Shown: positions 51,177 through 61,001 of the stretch, in pieces | Layout of the letters: each line of letters starts with the position of its first letter | Position numbering within the stretch: the stretch's first letter is position 1 | Source: Solibacillus sp040274725 | GTDB lineage: Bacteria; Bacillota; Bacilli; Bacillales_A; Planococcaceae | Direction of reading: 5' to 3' | Assembly (NCBI GenBank): GCA_040274725.1 | Contig: JBEMAQ010000003.1 | Coordinates: 1-64,000 of the forward strand | DNA: 64,000 nucleotides | Made by a program: the position numbers and the translations under genes | The notes under the pieces: model-generated | What the model was told of the DNA's origin: nothing | The model's database searches: none | What the model saw: the letters and a program-made list of their open reading frames with translations, nothing else

Positions 51177-51812
51177 TTACACATTATCATTAGTTTCAAG
51201 AATTGTTTTAATTTTTGTAACCATTAGGTCAATAGCAACATCATTGCCGCCACCTTCTGGAATGATGACATCTGCATAACGCTTCGTCGGCTCAATGAAC
51301 ATATTGTGCATTGGACGAACCGCAGATAAGTATTGATCGATGACTGAATCAACTGTACGACCACGCTCAACGATATCACGTTGTAAGCGGCGGATGATAC
51401 GCAGGTCAGAGTCTGTATCGACGAATAATTTAATATCCATTAAATCACGCAAGCGCTCATCTTCTAATACTAAAATACCTTCAACAATAATAACATCTTT
51501 AGGCTCTACATGAATAACCGTTTCAGCACGTGTATGCTGCACATAATCATAGACAGGCTTTTCAATCGCTTTATAGTCAAGCAGCCCTTCGATATGTGAA
51601 ATTAATAACTCCGTATCAAATGCTAACGGATGGTCATAGTTTGTTTCAAGTCGTTCCTCAAATGTCATATGACTTTGATCTTTATAATAAAAATCTTGTT
51701 CAATAACAACGACAGATTCTTCACGGAAAACATCATAAATGGCACGTGTAACGCTCGTTTTCCCTGAGCAAGAACCACCTGCGATCCCGATAACAACTGG
51801 GCGCTTTGTCAT
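51177..51812 (-). CDS. udk: Uridine kinase
   Basis: 211 residues. Walker A GGSCSGKTS at 12-20 and the ITDPNYDH-type substrate loop TNYDHPLAFD. It phosphorylates uridine and cytidine for salvage. Its ATG shares one base with the yrrO stop (TAATG), so it is coupled. Last gene of the operon. Confidence 0.96.
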   Translation of the reverse strand: MTKRPVVIGIAGGSCSGKTSVTRAIYDVFREESVVVIEQDFYYKDQSHMTFEERLETNYDHPLAFDTELLISHIEGLLDYKAIEKPVYDYVQHTRAETVIHVEPKDVIIVEGILVLEDERLRDLMDIKLFVDTDSDLRIIRRLQRDIVERGRTVDSVIDQYLSAVRPMHNMFIEPTKRYADVIIPEGGGNDVAIDLMVTKIKTILETNDNV

Positions 51813-53092
51813 TATTTATTCTCCTTTCGCATCATGTCCGATGGCGATACCGGACGATCCACTTTAAACTTAATAATTTGTAATGGGTGACGGGCAACAT
51901 CTAGCTCATGGCCATCCTCATCCCAAATCTCTCCAACTGTCATATGGAATGTTTCCATATTTGGACCGAAGAACTCGACTGTATCGCCTGGCTTGAAGTA
52001 GTTACGTTGCTCCAATGTCACCATTTGTGTGTCTGCGTCGTAATCCAGTACAAGACCCGCGAAATCCCACTGCATTTTATGTGAGTGGAAGCCGAACATT
52101 TGTTGCTTGTAACTTGGCTCGCCCTCAAAGAATGAAGAAGCGGTTGCACGGTTTGCACAGCGCGCTAATTCTTCTAACCATTCTTGCTTAATTTTGAAGT
52201 TTTCTGGGTCCGCACAGTACGCATCAATCACTTTACGGTAAACCGAAACAACGGTCGCTACGTAGTGAATTGATTTCATACGGCCTTCTACTTTTAATGA
52301 GTCAATGCCTAGCTCAATCATGTGCGGAATGGATTCGATTAATTTTAAATCTTTCGGACTCATCGCAAATGGCGCTTCGCCTTCGTTGAATAATGCCACT
52401 TCTTCGCCGTCTTTCGCTTCGTATAGATCGTAGTCCCAGCGGCAAGATTGACAGCAGCCACCACGGTTTGAGTCACGTGCTGTCATATGGTTTGATAATG
52501 TACAACGACCAGAGTAGGCAATACACATGGCACCGTGCACGAATGCTTCGATTTCAATGTCCACTTCCTCTTTCATTTTGCGCATTTCCTCGCCGCCAAC
52601 TTCGCGCGCAAGTACAACGCGCTCTAAGCCTTCCTGCTTCCAGTACTTCACGGCTTTCCAGTTCGATAATGACTGCTGCGTCGAAAGGTGAATCTCAAGC
52701 GAAGGAGCCGCCTTTTTACATGCTTCAATAATGAGTGGGTCCGCTACGATAATCCCCTTAACACCCGCACCTTCAATTGCTTGTAAGTACTCCTCTAAGC
52801 CGTCCATATTTTCGTTATGCGCGAAAATATTTGTCGTTACGTAAATAACAGCACCGTACTTCTTAGCAAACTCTACCCCTTCACGCATTTCGTCAATCGT
52901 AAAGTTGCCTGCATTTGAACGGAGACCAAATTCTTGTCCACCGATAAATACTGCGTCTGCGCCGTAATGTACCGCTACTTTTAATTTTTCTAAGCTACCA
53001 GCAGGAGCAAGTAACTCAGGTTTTTTTGTAATGACTACTTTGCCATCAATTGTTTCACGAATTTTATCGTTTTGAATTAAATCTAATGCCAT
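51812..53092 (-). CDS. yrrO: U32-family tRNA hydroxylation protein YrrO (TrhP2 type)
   Basis: 426 residues. Peptidase U32 signature EAFVHGAMCIAYSGRCTLS, followed by RGGCCQSCRW, the cysteine set that binds a cluster in TrhP. With YrrN it forms 5-hydroxyuridine at wobble U34, from prephenate-dependent chemistry; the name peptidase is historical. GGAG ribosome binding site. Twelve bases after yrrN. Confidence 0.93.
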   Translation of the reverse strand: MALDLIQNDKIRETIDGKVVITKKPELLAPAGSLEKLKVAVHYGADAVFIGGQEFGLRSNAGNFTIDEMREGVEFAKKYGAVIYVTTNIFAHNENMDGLEEYLQAIEGAGVKGIIVADPLIIEACKKAAPSLEIHLSTQQSLSNWKAVKYWKQEGLERVVLAREVGGEEMRKMKEEVDIEIEAFVHGAMCIAYSGRCTLSNHMTARDSNRGGCCQSCRWDYDLYEAKDGEEVALFNEGEAPFAMSPKDLKLIESIPHMIELGIDSLKVEGRMKSIHYVATVVSVYRKVIDAYCADPENFKIKQEWLEELARCANRATASSFFEGEPSYKQQMFGFHSHKMQWDFAGLVLDYDADTQMVTLEQRNYFKPGDTVEFFGPNMETFHMTVGEIWDEDGHELDVARHPLQIIKFKVDRPVSPSDMMRKENK

Positions 53093-53104
53093 AATTGCTC
53101 CTCC

Positions 53105-54037
53105 TTAATAGACTGTTTCCTTGTAAATGAAGCCTGTATCCAGAGGGCGTAGTGCCGGTTGAATTGCTTCTACTTGTGCGAATAAGTCGTCTTTAATATC
53201 CTCGTATGCATCCTCGCCATTGTCGAAGTAAGCATCGATCGCTTGACGGTAAAGATTTGTCACCGTCACCACGTATTCTGGTGTTTGCAGTACGCCGTCG
53301 ATTTTTAATGAGTCTACGCCAGCTTCAAATAGCTCGCCTAACTCATCAAGTACACACATATCATTTGGTGAGAAAATGTGTGTCCCGTTCATGTCCTCAT
53401 AAATTGGGTATTTATTTTTACGCTCTTTGTCGTGTAGGAACATATTTTTATTGTCTTTACGGTTTTCGATTTCCATCGCCTCGTCGCGGTAGAGGAAATA
53501 GTTTCCGAGGAGCGAACGTTTTGATTGGAACATACATGTCATGCCGTGCACTTGCACTTCGATTTCATGCTTTGTGTTTTCTTTAATTTCAAGTACTTCA
53601 TCCATTGACAGCTCACGTGCAAGTACAGCACGCTTACTGCCGCGCTCGCCCCAATAGTTTACTTGGAACCAGTTTGTTGCAATTGTTTCTGGGCTCCAGT
53701 GTAGTGGAATTGTAATGCCTAGTTCGCGCACAGCGACAACAACCGCCGGGTCACCGAATACTAATGCGTCCACGCCGATGCGATTCATTTCCTGTAAATA
53801 TACATCAAGTGCATCTAAACGGTCATTGTGGAAAATCGCGTTTACGGCTACATACACTTTTTTACCTGCTGCATGAATGATTGCAGTCGCTTCTTCTACG
53901 TCTGCTACGCTAAAGTCTCCAGCTAAGCGTAGGCCAAATTTTTGTTCACCAAGTACAAAAGCGTCTGCTCCCGCTTCAAGTAAAGCCTCTACATGCGCTA
54001 CTGACTGTGGTGTTACAAGTAATTCTGGTTTTTTCAC
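53105..54037 (-). CDS. yrrN: U32-family protein YrrN (TrhP1 type)
   Basis: 310 residues from GTG with GAGGTG six bases upstream; a longer frame runs through the end of yrrM. TIM-barrel U32 domain. The signature is degenerate (EVQVHGMTCMFQSKRSLLG): the second cysteine of GxC is missing, as in other YrrN-type partners, which suggests a supporting role for YrrO. Six bases after yrrM. Confidence 0.9.
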   Translation of the reverse strand: MKKPELLVTPQSVAHVEALLEAGADAFVLGEQKFGLRLAGDFSVADVEEATAIIHAAGKKVYVAVNAIFHNDRLDALDVYLQEMNRIGVDALVFGDPAVVVAVRELGITIPLHWSPETIATNWFQVNYWGERGSKRAVLARELSMDEVLEIKENTKHEIEVQVHGMTCMFQSKRSLLGNYFLYRDEAMEIENRKDNKNMFLHDKERKNKYPIYEDMNGTHIFSPNDMCVLDELGELFEAGVDSLKIDGVLQTPEYVVTVTNLYRQAIDAYFDNGEDAYEDIKDDLFAQVEAIQPALRPLDTGFIYKETVY

Positions 54038-54042
54038 AATTG

Positions 54043-54675
54043 TCACCTCTTCAAGCAAATTAATAATCCATCTCCAACTGGGAAAAACGCGCTCGTATAA
54101 TCGGGATGCGCCATAATCCACTCTGAAAATGTTTTTAAGTTTCGAATCATCGTTCGTTTTCTTCTCGGTACTTCTTTAATATCTAAATCTGATAGCCCGT
54201 GCATATACATATTATCGATATACAACACACCACCAGAAGGTACTAGCGGCGAGTACTTTTCAAAGAATTTCTGATATTGACCTTTTGCTGCATCAATAAA
54301 AACGGCATCAAATGTAGACTGAATACTTTCAACATCCACGTCTAATGCGTCACCTTCAATTACCGTAATGCGGTCTGCTACTTGTGAGCGAGCAATAAAG
54401 TTACGGGCATGCGCTACACGCACCTCGTCACGCTCAATCGTCACAATATTCGTCTCTGGTAGCGCCTGAGCCATACGCATCGCTGAGTAGCCAATCGCTG
54501 TCCCGATTTCCAAAATGCTTTTCGGATTTTGAATGCGCAGTAGCTGATTCAGGGACTCAATTCCCGCTAGCTGCATAATCGGCACATGATTTTCCGCTGC
54601 GAACTGCTCCATTTCAAGCAGTAGCGCGTCACGATCAGGAATGAAGGAGTTAATGTATGCATCTGATAATTCCAT
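54043..54675 (-). CDS. trmR: tRNA 5-hydroxyuridine methyltransferase TrmR (YrrM)
   Basis: 210 residues, COMT-like O-methyltransferase with ILEIGTAIGYSAMRMA and VFIDAAKGQY. It methylates ho5U34 to mo5U34, the step after YrrN/YrrO, so the operon encodes the whole tRNA wobble pathway. Probably the operon start. Confidence 0.92.
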   Translation of the reverse strand: MELSDAYINSFIPDRDALLLEMEQFAAENHVPIMQLAGIESLNQLLRIQNPKSILEIGTAIGYSAMRMAQALPETNIVTIERDEVRVAHARNFIARSQVADRITVIEGDALDVDVESIQSTFDAVFIDAAKGQYQKFFEKYSPLVPSGGVLYIDNMYMHGLSDLDIKEVPRRKRTMIRNLKTFSEWIMAHPDYTSAFFPVGDGLLICLKR

Positions 54676-54771
54676 AGTTTAAACCCCTCTTAGTAGCAGA
54701 CGTCTAACCTTTGACGAATAAAAACATATCTCACGCTTATTCACGCGAGACCAACTATTTATTGACAAAGA

Positions 54772-54802
54772 AAAAGACGAAACACAAAGTTTGCGTCTGC
54801 TT
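54772..54802 (-). terminator. Terminator after mltG
   Basis: AGACG-x-AAAC / GTTT-CGTCT stem with a TTTGT loop and TTTTTCTTTG on the minus strand. A second hairpin (TCTCACG...CGCGAGA, 54729-54750) lies in the trmR leader. Confidence 0.78.
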
Positions 54803-54928
54803 TACTTCTTATATAAGTACAAAAAATCACAATTTATAATAGCACGAAAAGAAAAGGAATGCGAATAATCTTTTCTTTTTTCGCCTTTTGACGGAGAAAG
54901 TAGGATTAAGCGATTCCTTTTTTTAGCA

Positions 54929-56047
54929 TTAACGCAAATATTCCTCAATATTTGCTAAATGCTCGTCGTATGTTTTCGCAAAGTGATTTGTGCCCTCTTT
55001 ATCAGCTAAGAAGTAGAAATACTCCGTTTTTGTCGGATTCAGTGCAGCTTCCATTGACGTTTTCCCAGCACCCGCAATCGGTCCTGGTGGTAGGCCTTTG
55101 TTTTTATAGGTGTTGTACGCATTTTCCACTTCTAAATCTTCGTACAGTACACGGTCCTTATGTGAGCCAAGTGCATACAGTACTGTTGGGTCCGTTTGCA
55201 ATGGCATATCAATTTCTAGACGGTTATAGAATACACTTGCAATCGTCTCACGGTCTGTTTTCGCTGTTGCTTCTTCCTCTAATAGTGAAGCAAACGTTAA
55301 AAATTCATGAACCGAAACGCCCTCTTCTGAAGCGATTACCCCAAACTCTGTCATTAAATTATTTGTCGCCGTCAGCATATCACGAATGATATCATCTAAA
55401 GGCGGCTTTTCTTCAAAGTAAGAATAAGTCGCTGGGAATAAATAACCTTCTAGCGCATAGCGAATATTTTCACCAAAAATAGCATCCGTTAATAAGTCTG
55501 GATATTCCGTCATCAGTTCTTCAATAAAGGCTTGGTTTGTCACACGATCCATAAATTCTTTCGACGAATACACTGTGTTTTTCTCCACAATGCCTGCAAT
55601 TTGCTCTAATGTTAAGCCTTCTGGAACCGTAATAGCAAATACGGGCTCACGATACACCTTCCCTGTTTTTAAGCTTTCAATAATTTCATCGAGTGTCATC
55701 GATTGCGCCATTGTATAGCTACCTGCCTGGAACTGCGATTCATTTTTAAACTTTGCATAGTATTTAAAAATTTGTGCGTCCTTAACAATGCCGTTTTCCT
55801 CTAGAATCGTTGAAATCAATGTCACACCTGACCCCATCGGAATTTCGATGTCAATTTGTTCAATCGATTCCGGATTTACTGGCTCAAGCGCCGAGCTCAC
55901 ATAGCTATATATAGAAAATCCACCAATAGCTACTATTAATAACACAACAAGCGTAACAATCAAGACAATTCTTCTCACAATTTTCACTTCACTTTTTCGA
56001 TTTTTCATCTTTTCATATGTATCAAGATGTTTATTATTTTTGTCCAT
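54929..56047 (-). CDS. mltG: Endolytic murein transglycosylase MltG
   Basis: 372 residues. One membrane helix (about 24-45), a LysM-like region and the YceG catalytic domain with the Glu in LASLLEEEATAKTDRETIAS (first Glu of EEE). It cuts nascent glycan strands. GGGGGAGGG ribosome binding site. It follows a terminator of the DUF1292 gene, so it is its own unit. Confidence 0.94.
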   Translation of the reverse strand: MDKNNKHLDTYEKMKNRKSEVKIVRRIVLIVTLVVLLIVAIGGFSIYSYVSSALEPVNPESIEQIDIEIPMGSGVTLISTILEENGIVKDAQIFKYYAKFKNESQFQAGSYTMAQSMTLDEIIESLKTGKVYREPVFAITVPEGLTLEQIAGIVEKNTVYSSKEFMDRVTNQAFIEELMTEYPDLLTDAIFGENIRYALEGYLFPATYSYFEEKPPLDDIIRDMLTATNNLMTEFGVIASEEGVSVHEFLTFASLLEEEATAKTDRETIASVFYNRLEIDMPLQTDPTVLYALGSHKDRVLYEDLEVENAYNTYKNKGLPPGPIAGAGKTSMEAALNPTKTEYFYFLADKEGTNHFAKTYDEHLANIEEYLR

Positions 56048-56147
56048 GGGCCCTCCCCCTAACTCTCTACATATGATACAAGATTATCGAAAATGTGCCA
56101 AGTAGTTGCTCAAAAGCGAAAGAATTCTCTTTTGTCTGAGCATAACA

Positions 56148-56179
56148 AAACCACGCTCCTCTAAGAAAAGCGTGGTCCT
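56148..56179 (-). terminator. Terminator after the tandem DUF1292 gene
   Basis: ACCACGC / GCGTGGT stem with a 13-base loop and TTTTGTTATG on the minus strand. Confidence 0.85.
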
Positions 56180-56183
56180 AAAA

Positions 56184-56702
56184 TTAGTTCGATGTTAATT
56201 TTGTTAATACTTCTTCAACTTTTGCCCATTCTGCATCTGTTTCAATTGGCATTAGTTCTTGAACAGCGCCCGTCTCATCCGCTACGTAGCTTGCTGCAAA
56301 GATTTCGCCTGTAATGCCATCCTCGTCATCTGAGAATGCGTAAAATAGATAGTCTTTACCGAATTCCTTCAACTCAAAGCGATGTAAAATACGGCAAATC
56401 ACGTCTTCACCGTTATCGTCTGTGATCGTAATGTAGTTTGTTTGATCTTGACCGAACTCTGAAATAAGCGTGTTCATTACTTCTTCCACCATTGCCCATT
56501 CTTCATCTGTTTCGATATCGCCAAAATCAGCCATCTCACCGTTTTCATCTAACGTATAGCGCAGCGCTGACACACCTTGGTCTTCCTCGCCAACTAATGT
56601 GAATAGCACGTATGAATGGTCCTCTGAATCAAATGTGAACACAACGCGACACTCCTGCTCGCCGCCGTCTTCCGTTTGTAAAATAAAAATTTGCTCTTCC
56701 AT
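56184..56702 (-). CDS. Tandem DUF1292 protein, 172 residues
   Basis: Two DUF1292 domains in one chain: residues 1-85 (IFILQTEDGGEQECRVVFTF...DIETDEEWAMVEEVM) and 90-172 (ITITDDNGEDVICRILHRF...IETDAEWAKVEEVL). The second is the closer match to the adjoining YrzB. Very acidic, soluble. Single-domain YrzB is standard; this two-domain relative is an accessory duplicate. Function unknown. Its own terminators on both sides. Confidence 0.85.
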   Translation of the reverse strand: MEEQIFILQTEDGGEQECRVVFTFDSEDHSYVLFTLVGEEDQGVSALRYTLDENGEMADFGDIETDEEWAMVEEVMNTLISEFGQDQTNYITITDDNGEDVICRILHRFELKEFGKDYLFYAFSDDEDGITGEIFAASYVADETGAVQELMPIETDAEWAKVEEVLTKLTSN

Positions 56703-56724
56703 AAAAAAACCTCCTTAAATGAAT

Positions 56725-56757
56725 AAAACAGAGTCGGCAAATGCCGCCTCTGTTTCC
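56725..56757 (-). terminator. Terminator between yrzB and the tandem DUF1292 gene
   Basis: AACAGAG-x-CGGCA / TGCCG-x-CTCTGTT stem with an AA-type loop and TTTATTC on the minus strand. Confidence 0.82.
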
Positions 56758-56762
56758 ATAGA

Positions 56763-57050
56763 TTACTCTTCGCCTAATTCGTCTTCGATTTGATTTAATA
56801 CTTCTTCGATTAAATCCCATTCTGCTTCTGTTTCGATTGGCATTAATTCGCCATCTTCACCGTTTTCAGCTGGTGTGTATGCAGAAGCGAAAATTTCTAC
56901 TGCGCCTTCTTCGTCTTCTTCAGCACCTATTAAAGAATAAAGAACGTAAGATTTACCGAATTCTTCTGAATCGAATGTGTGTAAAATTTCGCAAAGTTGC
57001 TCGTTCCCTTGCTCGTCTACGATTGTAATGTTGTTTTGTTGTTCTGCCAT
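56763..57050 (-). CDS. yrzB: DUF1292 protein YrzB
   Basis: 95 residues from MAEQQNNITIVDEQGNEQL with GAGG nine bases upstream; an upstream in-frame start lacks one. One acidic DUF1292 domain, usually the neighbour of ruvX-ireB in Bacillales. Function unknown. Confidence 0.9.
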   Translation of the reverse strand: MAEQQNNITIVDEQGNEQLCEILHTFDSEEFGKSYVLYSLIGAEEDEEGAVEIFASAYTPAENGEDGELMPIETEAEWDLIEEVLNQIEDELGEE

Positions 57051-57175
57051 GTTAAAAAACCTCTTTTCAAATAATTTTGAGTCACTTGGCAAGCGCTCGG
57101 AATTCTTTTACCTATTTTATTTCACCTTTAAGATAAAAAGCCGTTTTTGCCCCTATCGCTCCGCTTACGGGGCAG

Positions 57176-57214
57176 AAAACTAAACCTTTTCTAAAAGAAA
57201 AGGTTTAGTTTTTG
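57176..57214 (-). terminator. Terminator after ruvX
   Basis: ACTAAACCTTTTCT / AGAAAAGGTTTAGT perfect stem containing the ruvX stop codon. A second stem, GCCCC...GGGGC (57147-57174), follows it. Confidence 0.85.
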
Positions 57215-57621
57215 CTGTCTAAATACCCTTGCAGGATCATGACAGCTGCCATTTTATCAATGACTTGTTTACGTTTTTTGCGGCTTACATCTGCTTCAAT
57301 TAGCATACGCTCCGCCGCCATTGTTGTTAAACGCTCATCCCATAATACTACAGGAAACCCAAATGTGTCTTCTAATAGCTTCTTATAATTTTCAGAAGCT
57401 TCGCCACGCGGGCCAATTGTATTATTCATGTTTTTTGGATAGCCCACAACAAATGAAGTGACAGCGTACTCTTTCACAAGCTCTTTAATACGCTCGGTAC
57501 CAAACTCGCCGTCTTCTTCACGAATCTTGATTGTTTCGATACCTTGAGCCGTCCAACCAAGCGCATCACTAATTGCAACGCCGACTGTTCGTGTGCCGAC
57601 GTCTAATCCCATAATTCTCAT
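57205..57621 (-). CDS. ruvX: RuvX/YqgF, pre-16S rRNA nuclease
   Basis: 138 residues. RNase H-like fold: GLDVGTRTVGVAISD, VVLWDERLTT and KRKQVIDKMAAVMILQ. It trims the 5' end of 16S rRNA. ATG overlaps the ireB stop by four bases. Bacillus yrrK. Confidence 0.95.
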   Translation of the reverse strand: MRIMGLDVGTRTVGVAISDALGWTAQGIETIKIREEDGEFGTERIKELVKEYAVTSFVVGYPKNMNNTIGPRGEASENYKKLLEDTFGFPVVLWDERLTTMAAERMLIEADVSRKKRKQVIDKMAAVMILQGYLDSKN

Positions 57622-57890
57622 TTTTCCGCCTCAGTATTCCTTTTAATATAAAATTTTACGAGCTCCTCAAGAATTTCGTCTCGTTCAAGCTTGCGGATTA
57701 AATTACGTGCGTCCTGGTGGCGAGGGATGTATGCCGGATCACCAGATAATAGATAGCCTACAATTTGATTCGTCGGATTGTAACCCTTCTCTTCTAGTGA
57801 CGTATAAACCTTTAGCATCACTTGCTTTACTTCTTGTTCCATTGACTCTTCTGGAAAACTAAATTTCATCGTTTGATCGAAAGAACTCAA
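57618..57890 (-). CDS. ireB: IreB-family protein (YrzL)
   Basis: 90 residues from TTG with GAGGTG six bases upstream, giving LSSFDQTMKFSFPEE. Conserved block NPTNQIVGYLLSGDPAYIPR. Enterococcal IreB is a substrate of the PASTA kinase IreK. Heads the ireB-ruvX-yrzB unit. Confidence 0.95.
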   Translation of the reverse strand: MSSFDQTMKFSFPEESMEQEVKQVMLKVYTSLEEKGYNPTNQIVGYLLSGDPAYIPRHQDARNLIRKLERDEILEELVKFYIKRNTEAEK

Positions 57891-57914
57891 GACCAGCACC
57901 TCGCTTTCAGAAAT

Positions 57915-57945
57915 AAGGAGATGGAGAAAATTCCCCATCTCCCAT
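57915..57945 (-). terminator. Terminator after alaS
   Basis: GGAGATGG / CCATCTCC stem around a short AATTTT-type loop; the minus-strand tail is TTATTTC, moderate. Upstream of ireB. Confidence 0.65.
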
Positions 57946-58023
57946 TTTTTCTATTATAACCGATAGCACGTTACACTTCAAATTTAGGTGAAATAAATAT
58001 TCACCCTTACACTAATGCATAAT

Positions 58024-60681
58024 TTAAAGTGATTCGATATGTGTATAAACCGCTTGCAGGGCTTCTTCTAATTTCGCTGCGTCTTTTGCACCAGCCATCG
58101 CCATATCTGGACGACCGCCACCTTTACCGCCGCAAGCCTCTGCTACCATTTTCACGATGTTCCCCGCGTGGTAGTTACCGCCAACGATTTCTTTTGTTAT
58201 ACCTGCACAAAGCATTACTTTATCGCCGTCAACAGCGCCAAGCACGATGATTGCAGATGACATTTTTTCTTTTAAGTCATCCATCATTTGACGAAGTTGG
58301 TTATTGTCTTTTGCATCAACGCGTGTTGCAAGTACTGTTACATCACCGATTTGTTTCGCTGCATCTAGTACTGCGCCTGCTTGTGCGTTTGCCATTTTTT
58401 GTGATAATGAATCATTTTCACGTTGTAATTCTTTGTAGTCTGCTTGTAAAGAAGCTACACGTTTTGCAACGTCTTTGGCATTTGCTTTTAGTAGGCTAGC
58501 TGCTTCGTTAAGAATCGCTTCCTCTTCTTTAATCGCCTCATACGCTGCTTTACCAGTAAGCGCCTCGATACGACGCGTGCCTGCGCCGATTCCTGCTTCT
58601 GAAACGATTTTGAAAATACCGATTTCAGATGAACGAGATACGTGAAGACCACCGCAAAGTTCGATTGAGTAATCCGATACCGCTACAACGCGTACAACAT
58701 CGCCGTATTTCTCGCCGAATAGCGCCATTGCGCCCATTGCTTTCGCAGAATCGATATCCATTTCCTGAATGATTACTTCGATATCTTCCCAAATTTTTTC
58801 GTTTACCGCGCGCTCAACACGAGCAAGCTCTTCTTTTGTTGCCGCACCGAAGTGTGAGAAGTCAAAACGTAGACGGTCTGGGCCTACATAAGAGCCCGCT
58901 TGTGCTACATGGTCACCAAGAACATCTTTTAGTGCACGGTGCATCAAGTGTGTTGCTGTATGGTTTTTCAGGATTAATTTACGTTTTGCTTCGTCAACTT
59001 TTGCAGTTGCCACATCGCCCACGTTCATTTCACCAGACTCTACAACAACTGTGTGTAACGGCTGGCCATTTGGTGCTTTTTGTACATCTTTAACGACTGC
59101 TTTAAATGTATCTGACTCAATGACACCTGTATCCGCGATTTGTCCACCCATTTCTGCGTAGAATGGTGTTTCAGAAAGAATGATAAGTGCTTCTTGGCCT
59201 TCTGAAGCGGTATTTGTTTCCACGCCGTCTACAACGATTGCTGCAACAGTTGCTTCTGTTTCAATCGCATTGTAAATGAATGTAGATGCTTGCTTTAAGT
59301 TAGCTAATACGCCGTCTTGTACTTGCATTGAATCCACATCAGCACGTGCATTACGCGCGCGCTCGCGTTGTGCGTTCATTGATGTTTCAAAACCTTCGTG
59401 GTCAACCGTCATGCCCGCTTCTTCTGCGTACTCTTCTGTTAACTCAACCGGGAAGCCAAATGTATCATATAATTTGAATGCATCCGCACCAGGAATAATC
59501 GTTTCACCTTTTGCTTTTTGTACTTCGATTACTTCAGAAAGGATTGCTAAACCACCGTCAAGTGTTTCGTGGAAGCGGTCCTCCTCGTTTTTGATGACGC
59601 GTTGGATGAATTCTTGCTTCGCTGTTACTTCTGGGTAGAAGTCTTGCATAATCTCACCAACAGTTGGTACTAGTTTGTACATGAACGGCTTGTCGATACC
59701 GATTTGTTTTGCGTAACGAACCGCACGACGTAGTAAGCGACGTAATACATAGCCGCGACCTTCGTTTGATGGTAGTGCACCGTCACCGATTGCGAATGCC
59801 ACTGTACGAATATGGTCAGCGATTACTTTGAATGGTGTGTTAATATCTTCAGATGAACCGAAAATTTCTTTTAAGTCTACTTCACCTGGACGCTTGTATT
59901 TACGGTTGGCAAACTCTTCTGTTTTTTCGATAATTGGCATGAATAGGTCTGTATCAAAGTTTGTTGGTACGTTTTGTACAACAGAAACGATACGCTCAAA
60001 GCCCATCCCTGTATCGATGTTTTGCTTTGGTAATTCTGTATATGTGCCATCTGGATTATGGTTGAATTGTGAGAATACAAGGTTCCAAATCTCAAGGTAA
60101 CGCTCATTTTCCCCGCCTGTGTACATTTCTTCTGCCGGTGCACCGAAACCATATTCTTCGCCGCGGTCATAGAAAATTTCAGAGTTTGGACCAGATGGAC
60201 CTTCACCGATATCCCAGAAGTTCCCTTCTAAACGGATTAAACGCTCCGCTGGAATACCGATTTCGTTATGCCATACATCATAAGCAAATTGGTCTTCCGG
60301 GTGAACTGTGATTGATAATAACGCTGGATCAAAGCCCATCCATTTAGGTTCTGTTAAAAACTCCCACGCATAGTGAATCGCTTCTTTTTTAAAGTAATCA
60401 CCGATTGAGAAGTTCCCTAACATTTCAAAGAATGTATGGTGACGCGCTGTTTTCCCTACGTTTTCAATATCGTTTGTACGAATTGATTTTTGCGCATTTG
60501 TAATACGTGGATTTTCCGGAATAATACGACCGTCAAAGTACGGCTTAAGTGTTGCTACACCTGAGTTAATCCAAAGTAATGACGGGTCATTGATTGGAAC
60601 AAGTGGTGCTGATGGCTCATGGTGATGGCCTTTTTCTTTAAAGAAATCTAAATACTTTTGGCGAATTTCTGCTGCTTTCAT
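58024..60681 (-). CDS. alaS: Alanyl-tRNA synthetase
   Basis: 885 residues. Class II core at the N-terminus (ALLWINSGVATLKPYFDG-like region), editing domain with HTATHLMHRAL and the zinc ligands in CGGLHV, then coiled coil and DHHA1 domain ending GKGGGRPDMAMAGA. Charges tRNA-Ala. The leader is a T-box, so expression is expected to rise when tRNA-Ala is uncharged. Confidence 0.98.
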   Translation of the reverse strand: MKAAEIRQKYLDFFKEKGHHHEPSAPLVPINDPSLLWINSGVATLKPYFDGRIIPENPRITNAQKSIRTNDIENVGKTARHHTFFEMLGNFSIGDYFKKEAIHYAWEFLTEPKWMGFDPALLSITVHPEDQFAYDVWHNEIGIPAERLIRLEGNFWDIGEGPSGPNSEIFYDRGEEYGFGAPAEEMYTGGENERYLEIWNLVFSQFNHNPDGTYTELPKQNIDTGMGFERIVSVVQNVPTNFDTDLFMPIIEKTEEFANRKYKRPGEVDLKEIFGSSEDINTPFKVIADHIRTVAFAIGDGALPSNEGRGYVLRRLLRRAVRYAKQIGIDKPFMYKLVPTVGEIMQDFYPEVTAKQEFIQRVIKNEEDRFHETLDGGLAILSEVIEVQKAKGETIIPGADAFKLYDTFGFPVELTEEYAEEAGMTVDHEGFETSMNAQRERARNARADVDSMQVQDGVLANLKQASTFIYNAIETEATVAAIVVDGVETNTASEGQEALIILSETPFYAEMGGQIADTGVIESDTFKAVVKDVQKAPNGQPLHTVVVESGEMNVGDVATAKVDEAKRKLILKNHTATHLMHRALKDVLGDHVAQAGSYVGPDRLRFDFSHFGAATKEELARVERAVNEKIWEDIEVIIQEMDIDSAKAMGAMALFGEKYGDVVRVVAVSDYSIELCGGLHVSRSSEIGIFKIVSEAGIGAGTRRIEALTGKAAYEAIKEEEAILNEAASLLKANAKDVAKRVASLQADYKELQRENDSLSQKMANAQAGAVLDAAKQIGDVTVLATRVDAKDNNQLRQMMDDLKEKMSSAIIVLGAVDGDKVMLCAGITKEIVGGNYHAGNIVKMVAEACGGKGGGRPDMAMAGAKDAAKLEEALQAVYTHIESL

Positions 60682-60744
60682 GAAGTATTCCTCCTAGTGT
60701 CTTATATAGATTTTTGACAGATGATGATGGGAAAAGCGCTGAAA

Positions 60745-60997
60745 AATAAAAAAAGCCCTCATCCCAAAAAGGGACGAAGACATTGTTCGCGGTACCACCC
60801 TAGTTATAGAAAGTCGCTAGACCATCTACATCTCAAGCGCCTGTAACGTCGGCATAACGGCAGGGATTAGCTGCACTCTGGAGTAGCTTTCGGCTTACTT
60901 GAAGTCGGGAGATTTTTTCAGCCATGAAATCTCTTTCTACTAGTCCGTTCAAATTGTAAGCGTACTTTTTCCATCATCGTGTTCAAATGATTCTACA
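60745..60997 (-). ncRNA. T-box leader of alaS
   Basis: The conserved T-box AGGGTGGTACCGCGAACA lies at 60784-60801, followed by an intrinsic terminator GTCCC / GGGA(T)GA with TTTTTTT at about 60747-60778. Upstream are stem I-like sequences, including GAGATTT...AAATCTC with GCT in its loop (about 60905-60935), a candidate for the alanine specifier. Uncharged tRNA-Ala would turn the terminator into the antiterminator. Specifier assignment is not certain. Confidence 0.93.
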
Positions 60998-61001
60998 GCA
61001 T

